Assembly (NCBI GenBank): GCA_027083715.1
Contig: JALWNR010000858.1
Coordinates: 1 to 8,762, forward strand
Source: Bacteroidales bacterium
GTDB lineage: Bacteria > Bacteroidota > Bacteroidia > Bacteroidales > NBLH01
Direction: 5' to 3'
DNA: 8,762 nt
Shown one piece after another: positions 5,274-8,762 of this stretch. The translations under genes and the position numbers were made by a program. The notes beneath the pieces are model-generated. The model was not told the DNA's origin. It ran no database searches and saw only the letters and a list, made by a program, of their open reading frames with translations. Position 1 is the stretch's first letter; each line of letters opens with the position of its first letter.

Positions 5274-5870
5274 TTATCCCTTAATATCAAGTAGTTGATT
5301 AATACGTGCTTTATCAAAACCAACAATAATTTCTCCATTAATATCGGTTTGCGGTACACCTTGTTGTCCGCTTCTTTTCACCATAGCTTCCGCAGCTTTT
5401 TGGTCTTTAGATACATCTACATCACGAAAACGAATATTATTTTTTCGTAAATAGGCTTTTAAGGTATTACACCAAGAACAGGTTGGCGTTGAATAAACTG
5501 TTACAGAAGGAATTTTTTTACCTTCTTTTTTAGCTTGTGCCACATATACCGCATTTTCAAATAAAGCAGCATAATAATTGTCATCCTGACAGCCTTTAAT
5601 TACATTTACATAGTTTGTTTTATTAAACTCGAGCAATGAAGGAGCCGAAGTGATATTGTAAACAGGATGTATATCCCGAACTTGCGACACATCAGCGATA
5701 AACACATTGGTATCCTTAACCTTTTCTGCTGCTTTTAATAAATTTTGATAAGCACAATCACTCTTATCCGTTCCTGATTTGTACAACAGTAAGTATGAAT
5801 TTTCCAAATCTTTGATTTTTTGTACTAATTCCGTATGTGATTTAACTTCTGCAATAGGCATATCTGTCAT
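5274..5870 (-). CDS. Thioredoxin-like/glutaredoxin two-domain protein
   Basis: A 198-residue cytoplasmic protein with two thioredoxin folds. The N-terminal half (about 8-112) has the thioredoxin-like strand SYLLLYKSGTDKSDC, with only the second cysteine (C39) where CxxC would be, and a cis-proline-like TSAPSLLEF (74-82). The C-terminal half (about 120-198) is a glutaredoxin: VTVYSTPTCSWCNTLKAYL contains the redox pair C131/C134, and GVPQT (171-175) holds the cis-proline that contacts thiol substrates. C94 is an extra cysteine. The active domain would reduce disulfides or mixed thiols; the degenerate domain may bind partners. It leads a two-gene operon with GroES. No signal peptide is present. 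The domain call is firm; the substrate is unknown. Confidence 0.85.
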   Translation of the reverse strand: MTDMPIAEVKSHTELVQKIKDLENSYLLLYKSGTDKSDCAYQNLLKAAEKVKDTNVFIADVSQVRDIHPVYNITSAPSLLEFNKTNYVNVIKGCQDDNYYAALFENAVYVAQAKKEGKKIPSVTVYSTPTCSWCNTLKAYLRKNNIRFRDVDVSKDQKAAEAMVKRSGQQGVPQTDINGEIIVGFDKARINQLLDIKG

Positions 5871-5920
5871 GATTGTAAATATTATTTAAACAATTACATT
5901 GCGGCTTATAGCATTATTTA

Positions 5921-5949
5921 TGCCAAAATAAAAATATCACAATTTGGCA
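5921..5949. promoter_or_regulatory. Inverted repeat upstream of the glutaredoxin operon
   Basis: TGCCAAA (5921-5927) and TTTGGCA (5943-5949) form a perfect 7-base inverted repeat with a 15-base spacer, centred about 65 bases upstream of the glutaredoxin ATG. The spacing suits a dimeric regulator better than a hairpin. No consensus -7 element is seen nearby, so this is only a candidate operator. Confidence 0.35.
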
Positions 5950-6002
5950 GTTTCTGCCTGTTAATTTGTCATCTGCAAGTTCTTGCTTTAAAAAAATGGC
6001 AG

Positions 6003-6035
6003 AAAAAAAGCAGTTTAGAAATCCAAACTGCTTTT
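6003..6035 (-). terminator. Intrinsic terminator of the two-gene exported-protein unit
   Basis: On the minus strand a hairpin with 11-base arms, AAAAGCAGTTT and AAACTGCTTTT (6006-6035), has an 8-base loop and is followed by further Ts to 6003. It lies 28 bases beyond the stop of the secreted-protein gene at 6064, which it terminates. Confidence 0.82.
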
Positions 6036-6063
6036 ACCTAAGCAAATATTGCTTTATCTCTTT

Positions 6064-6630
6064 CTATTCAGAAACGCTAAACCCTCCACTTTCAGCAGAT
6101 TTTTTATCCTGAATAAAAACGGTAACACATCCTTTCCTTCGTTCTTCGGGAGCATTGAAATTAGAGCCCTCGTTATCACTTTGTTTTATAGAAGGAATGT
6201 CAATAATAATTTTCAACTGTGTTGAACTTGTTGGATAAAAATCAAAATAAGGATGAACCGATTTACCCGATGTGGGATCCGTATAGGGCCGTAACACGCA
6301 AGAACCTTTTTTATCATATTCATTAACTTCACCCGGTAAGTCCATAACTTTTTGTCCGGTATTCATGTCTATTATCCTAAAATTAATATTGTTATTAAAA
6401 ACCGGACTGGCGTAAAAAGATATCCGATAATCTCGTCCTGCATTTAGAGGTACCACAAATTCATATTTTTTACCGGTAAGGCATTGTGCACTTTTTGATA
6501 ATGAATTAAATTTATATGGAGGTGTAGCCCTACGCATTTTTAATCTTGAAGGACAATCTAAATCCTGAGCTAATATTCCGGCAGGAATTAATATTAATAA
6601 TAAAATAAACTTTAATTTTAATAATTTCAT
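6064..6630 (-). CDS. Secreted protein of unknown function, four cysteines
   Basis: A protein of 188 residues when begun at the ATG at 6630. That start places a standard Sec signal peptide at the N-terminus (MKLLKLKFILLLILIPAGIL), with likely cleavage after A21. A longer reading from 6714 adds 28 polar residues before the signal and is less likely. The mature part looks rich in beta strands (KKYEFVVPLNAGRDYRISFY, then INFRIIDMNTGQKVMDLPGE) and has four cysteines (C26, C50, C111, C168), which could form two disulfides in the periplasm. The C-terminal GCVTVFIQDKK looks like a last core strand. It follows the lipoprotein gene on the same strand and ends at a clear terminator. I do not recognise a named family, and no catalytic motif is visible. 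It may act with the neighbouring lipoprotein in the cell envelope. Confidence 0.7.
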   Translation of the reverse strand: MKLLKLKFILLLILIPAGILAQDLDCPSRLKMRRATPPYKFNSLSKSAQCLTGKKYEFVVPLNAGRDYRISFYASPVFNNNINFRIIDMNTGQKVMDLPGEVNEYDKKGSCVLRPYTDPTSGKSVHPYFDFYPTSSTQLKIIIDIPSIKQSDNEGSNFNAPEERRKGCVTVFIQDKKSAESGGFSVSE

Positions 6631-6731
6631 TTGGATATTGTTTTTTGTTTTTATCTGATTGACAGAATCCTTAAAATGATTCTTTGTGTCATAATTATTA
6701 ACAAGATGTTTCATATTACAGATACTTTAAA

Positions 6732-7634
6732 TTAGTTGTTTTTAGTAATTTTATTTCTTACTTTGGCAACTTCTTGCTTAAGTTTTTCAAACTGCTCCTG
6801 AGTCATAACAATTTTTGCATTTCCACCAACCACGATTTTTCCATCCGTATTTTCTTCTGGAGTACTGTTTCCTTTTTCTTCTGTTTTTAATTCCTGATAA
6901 ATTTTTTGCAGGTTTTTCAAATCGTTAATTGTACGCTGAATATTATCATCCGATTTATTTTGATCCAAATAAGACATTAGATTTTCAATAACCAACTTTT
7001 GGTCAGCAAGTAATTGAACAGCATCACTATTGGGGTCGAAATTATCAATTAAATTAGTTACCACAAAAATACTTTCAATCCAACCACCTGTAACAATCAG
7101 AGCTAAAGTTTTTGTACGGTTACTGCTTTCCAGATACCTGACAATGCTAAAATACGAATCGCTGGTAACTTTTAATAAAGAGTCCTGATCATCAATAATA
7201 TTATCAATTCGTCCAATCAGATTTTCGTCAAAAACAGCTGAAATTCCAATTTCATCACTTAATGTGCGTACAGTATTTAAATAATCAACCGATTCCTGAT
7301 ACTTATTAAAAGAAGCTACATATGCAAGGTCTGCCGAATAAATTCCAAAATTTAATTCTTTTGCACGGGTATCAATATATTTATCCATATTCTCGGTAGG
7401 ATTTAATACATCCTTGACATATTTTAAATCACCATCTCTTATAAAACTAAATAATCCTTCGGGAGAGGGTATTAGATAATAGGTTTGACTTTCCACTTCG
7501 GTAATAAAACCAATGTCTCCGTTATCATCAAAAATATCTTCATCTTCAGAATTTCCATTCTGATTACAAGATGTAATACTCACAGTTAAAAGAACAATTA
7601 TCAAGGTTCTAAGAATTTTTAACAATGAATTCAT
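6732..7634 (-). CDS. Lipoprotein of unknown function
   Basis: A 300-residue protein when begun at the ATG at 7634. A GTG at 7670 in the same frame would add 12 residues and is less likely. A lipoprotein signal peptide ends in the lipobox SITSC, with C23 the only cysteine. An acidic low-complexity linker follows (SEDEDIFDDNGD). The body is mostly helical: YLIPSPEGLFSFIRDGDLKY (53-72), then segments to about 225. The last part (about 232-300) has coiled-coil character, and a short GKIVVGGNAKIVMT strand pair lies before the final helix. It should be anchored in the outer or inner membrane facing the periplasm. It lies upstream of the secreted-protein gene, so the pair is probably one transcript. 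No family is recognised. Confidence 0.7.
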   Translation of the reverse strand: MNSLLKILRTLIIVLLTVSITSCNQNGNSEDEDIFDDNGDIGFITEVESQTYYLIPSPEGLFSFIRDGDLKYVKDVLNPTENMDKYIDTRAKELNFGIYSADLAYVASFNKYQESVDYLNTVRTLSDEIGISAVFDENLIGRIDNIIDDQDSLLKVTSDSYFSIVRYLESSNRTKTLALIVTGGWIESIFVVTNLIDNFDPNSDAVQLLADQKLVIENLMSYLDQNKSDDNIQRTINDLKNLQKIYQELKTEEKGNSTPEENTDGKIVVGGNAKIVMTQEQFEKLKQEVAKVRNKITKNN

Positions 7635-7668
7635 AATTCTGCTTTTTGAGTTAATAAAGTTTTTATAC

Positions 7669-7683
7669 ACAATAAATTATTGT
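7669..7683. promoter_or_regulatory. 7-1-7 palindrome upstream of the lipoprotein gene
   Basis: ACAATAA-A-TTATTGT is a perfect 7-1-7 inverted repeat, 35 bases upstream of the lipoprotein ATG. A near-consensus -7 element (TAACTTTA on the minus strand, 7690-7683) touches it. The 7-1-7 layout is the one used by Fur-family regulators (Fur, PerR, Zur), but the sequence is not a clear match to their known boxes, and AT-rich DNA makes chance palindromes more frequent. Confidence 0.3.
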
Positions 7684-7822
7684 AAAGTTAATAAATAGTT
7701 TTAATTAAGCAGGTTTAAATTCTTTAAATTTATTCGAAAATTTATTATCCTGCTCAATTAACGAATTTTATGCTAAAAACGTACCAGATACAATAAAAAA
7801 ATATTTTTTTTTTACAAATGAA

Positions 7823-7837
7823 ACAAATATTATTTGT
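7823..7837. promoter_or_regulatory. 7-1-7 palindrome upstream of the superoxide reductase gene
   Basis: ACAAATA-T-TATTTGT is a perfect 7-1-7 inverted repeat, 35 bases upstream of the superoxide reductase ATG. It shares ACAA and TTGT ends with the palindrome at 7669-7683. An approximate -7 element (TATTTTTC, 7837-7844) lies directly after it, so a bound protein could block transcription. A peroxide- or metal-sensing Fur-family protein is the natural candidate, unproven. Confidence 0.35.
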
Positions 7838-7872
7838 ATTTTTCAGCAATACTAAATCAAAAAACTTATGTT

Positions 7873-8364
7873 ATGCAACGTAGAAATTTATTAAAAATGA
7901 TTGGCTTACTTGGAATTGCCGGAACTGTTGGTGTTTTTTCTTCTTGTACCGAAAATATTGAAGAAAAAAAAGTTATCAAAGAACAAAAAGATGACAAAAA
8001 AGCCAATTTCAATAGGCAAAAAATGGGTATTAAAGATCCTGAAAATCCAACAAAGGCTGAATTAAAACATACACCTGAAATAAGTATTAAAGAAACAGAT
8101 GGTGAATTTACAAGAATTGAAATTATGGTAGGTTCACAAGGCATAATACATCCAACAACTGTAGAACATTGGATTGATTATATCAAATTATTTGTAAACA
8201 ATAATCTGGTTGGAGCTGTTGAATTTGAAGCCGGAATGGCTCGAGGGTTTGCAAGTTTTATTGTTAAAAATAATGATTTAAAAACCCTTAAAGCAGAAAT
8301 CGGTTGTAATTTACATGGAATTTGGGAAAGTTCTTTAACTCTTAATAATAATGAACAAAGTTAA
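7873..8364 (+). CDS. Exported class II superoxide reductase (neelaredoxin-type)
   Basis: A 163-residue protein when begun at the ATG at 7873. An in-frame TTG at 7834 adds 13 residues before the signal and is less likely. The N-terminus MQRRNLLKMIGLLGIAG has a twin-arginine-like motif and hydrophobic core, ending in the lipobox VFSSC (C25), so it is probably an exported lipoprotein. The superoxide reductase iron site is complete for the usual ligands: H66 in KHTP, H93 and H99 in IHPTTVEHWIDYI, and C145 and H148 in CNLHGIW. The glutamate two residues before the first histidine in many family members is leucine here (L64). There is no N-terminal desulforedoxin domain, so it is the one-iron class II form. 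It reduces superoxide to peroxide without making oxygen, a typical defence in anaerobes. It lies 11 bases before the next gene. Confidence 0.85.
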   Translation: MQRRNLLKMIGLLGIAGTVGVFSSCTENIEEKKVIKEQKDDKKANFNRQKMGIKDPENPTKAELKHTPEISIKETDGEFTRIEIMVGSQGIIHPTTVEHWIDYIKLFVNNNLVGAVEFEAGMARGFASFIVKNNDLKTLKAEIGCNLHGIWESSLTLNNNEQS

Positions 8365-8375
8365 AAATAATAAAA

Positions 8376-8684
8376 ATGCCTAGTATTAAAGTTAAAGTTA
8401 ATCATTCATTAGCACAAGAAGAGGCTTTAAAAAGAATCAAAAAAATCTTTGATAAATTAAAAGATGATTTTAAAGATAAGATTTCAGATGTTCAGGAAAA
8501 CTGGAACGGTAACAGTTCAGATTTTTCATTTAAAATAATGGGTCTGTTAATGAAAGGAAAACTTTCTGTCAGTACATCAGATGTTATTTTAGATGGGAAT
8601 ATTCCTTTCACGGCACTTCCTTTTAAAGGATTAATCGAGTCTAAAATCAGAGAAGAAGCAGAAAATCTTCTTACGCAAAAATAG
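8376..8684 (+). CDS. Polyhydroxyalkanoic acid system family protein
   Basis: A 102-residue soluble protein starting at the ATG at 8376. VKVNHSLAQEEALKRIKKIF (6-25), the central beta region FSFKIMGLLMKGKLSVSTSD (50-69) and the C-terminal LPFKGLIESKIREEAENLL fit the small PHA-granule-region family (PF09650 as I recall it), with an amphipathic helix, a beta sheet and a final helix. There is no cysteine, signal peptide or membrane segment. The family is named from its place near polyhydroxyalkanoate genes in Proteobacteria, but members are also found where no such genes are known, so the real role is open. It follows the superoxide reductase by 11 bases and is probably cotranscribed with it. No other polyhydroxyalkanoate gene is in the window. 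Confidence 0.75.
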   Translation: MPSIKVKVNHSLAQEEALKRIKKIFDKLKDDFKDKISDVQENWNGNSSDFSFKIMGLLMKGKLSVSTSDVILDGNIPFTALPFKGLIESKIREEAENLLTQK

Positions 8685-8692
8685 CCGGTATG

Positions 8693-8709
8693 AAAGCCTG
8701 CCAGCTTTT
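8693..8709 (+). terminator. Weak hairpin after the last gene
   Basis: AAAGC (8693-8697) and GCTTT (8704-8708) form a 5-base stem with a CTGCCA loop and a very short T run, 9 bases after the last stop codon. It is too weak to be sure of. Confidence 0.25.
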
Positions 8710-8762
8710 AATGTAAAATTCTTATTTTTAAATGTTGAATAAGGATAAATATTACTTTTAAC

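Noticed and set aside
6631..6714. Upstream start for the secreted protein, adding 28 residues
   Set aside because: The added residues are polar and would place the signal peptide in the interior; the ATG at 6630 gives a normal Sec signal.
7635..7670. GTG start for the lipoprotein, adding 12 residues
   Set aside because: The ATG at 7634 gives a standard lipoprotein signal of 22 residues before the cysteine.
7834..7872. TTG start for the superoxide reductase, adding 13 residues
   Set aside because: It lies inside the palindrome and promoter region, and the ATG at 7873 gives a normal twin-arginine-like signal.
1..8762. CRISPR array, tRNA or rRNA gene, insertion sequence
   Set aside because: No regularly spaced repeats, no tRNA-like or rRNA-like sequence, and no transposase or terminal repeats were seen by eye.

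Overview
The window looks like a piece of a Bacteroidota chromosome, probably an anaerobic or microaerobic member of the Bacteroidales or a related order. The DNA is AT-rich and most starts lack a Shine-Dalgarno sequence. Several upstream regions carry the Bacteroidota-type promoter (-33 TTTG, -7 TAnnTTTG). The gene families also fit: DUF2975 with a YozG-like regulator, a Crp/Fnr protein with an N-terminal CxxC, and lipoproteins with Bacteroidota-style signals. The assignment rests on these features and not on a database search.

Layout. (1) 1-801, minus strand: a DUF2975 membrane protein followed by a small XRE-type regulator that runs off the left edge. (2) 857-4605: a divergent sulfur module. 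A Crp/Fnr-family regulator points left. To the right lie a sulfide:quinone oxidoreductase-like flavoprotein, a DUF1641 protein, a TusE/DsrC-type sulfur carrier with only the penultimate cysteine, and a DsrE2-like sulfurtransferase. The shared intergenic region holds a perfect palindrome with an FNR/CRP-type TTGAT-N4-ATCAA core, flanked by a promoter for each direction. An intrinsic terminator lies between the carrier gene and the dsrE-like gene. (3) 4606-4950: about 345 bases without a convincing gene, containing several inverted repeats and ending in a bidirectional terminator. (4) 4951-5870, minus strand: a two-gene unit of a thioredoxin-like/glutaredoxin fusion and a GroES with no GroEL beside it. 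(5) 6064-7634, minus strand: two exported proteins of unknown function, a lipoprotein and a small four-cysteine secreted protein, ending in a clear terminator. (6) 7873-8684, plus strand: an exported class II superoxide reductase and a polyhydroxyalkanoic-acid-system family protein.

How the genes may work together. The sulfur module most likely oxidises sulfide or polysulfide at the membrane, passes electrons to quinone, and passes the sulfane sulfur to the cytoplasmic carriers DsrE2 and TusE/DsrC. The regulator likely controls itself and the module in response to redox state or oxygen. The glutaredoxin fusion, the GroES and the superoxide reductase would fit a cell handling oxidative or thiol stress, but linking them to the sulfur module is inference from proximity only. 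The best candidate for an under-described system is the regulator-SQR-DUF1641-single-cysteine TusE/DsrC-DsrE2 cluster, which has no Hdr or Dsr reductase genes inside this window.
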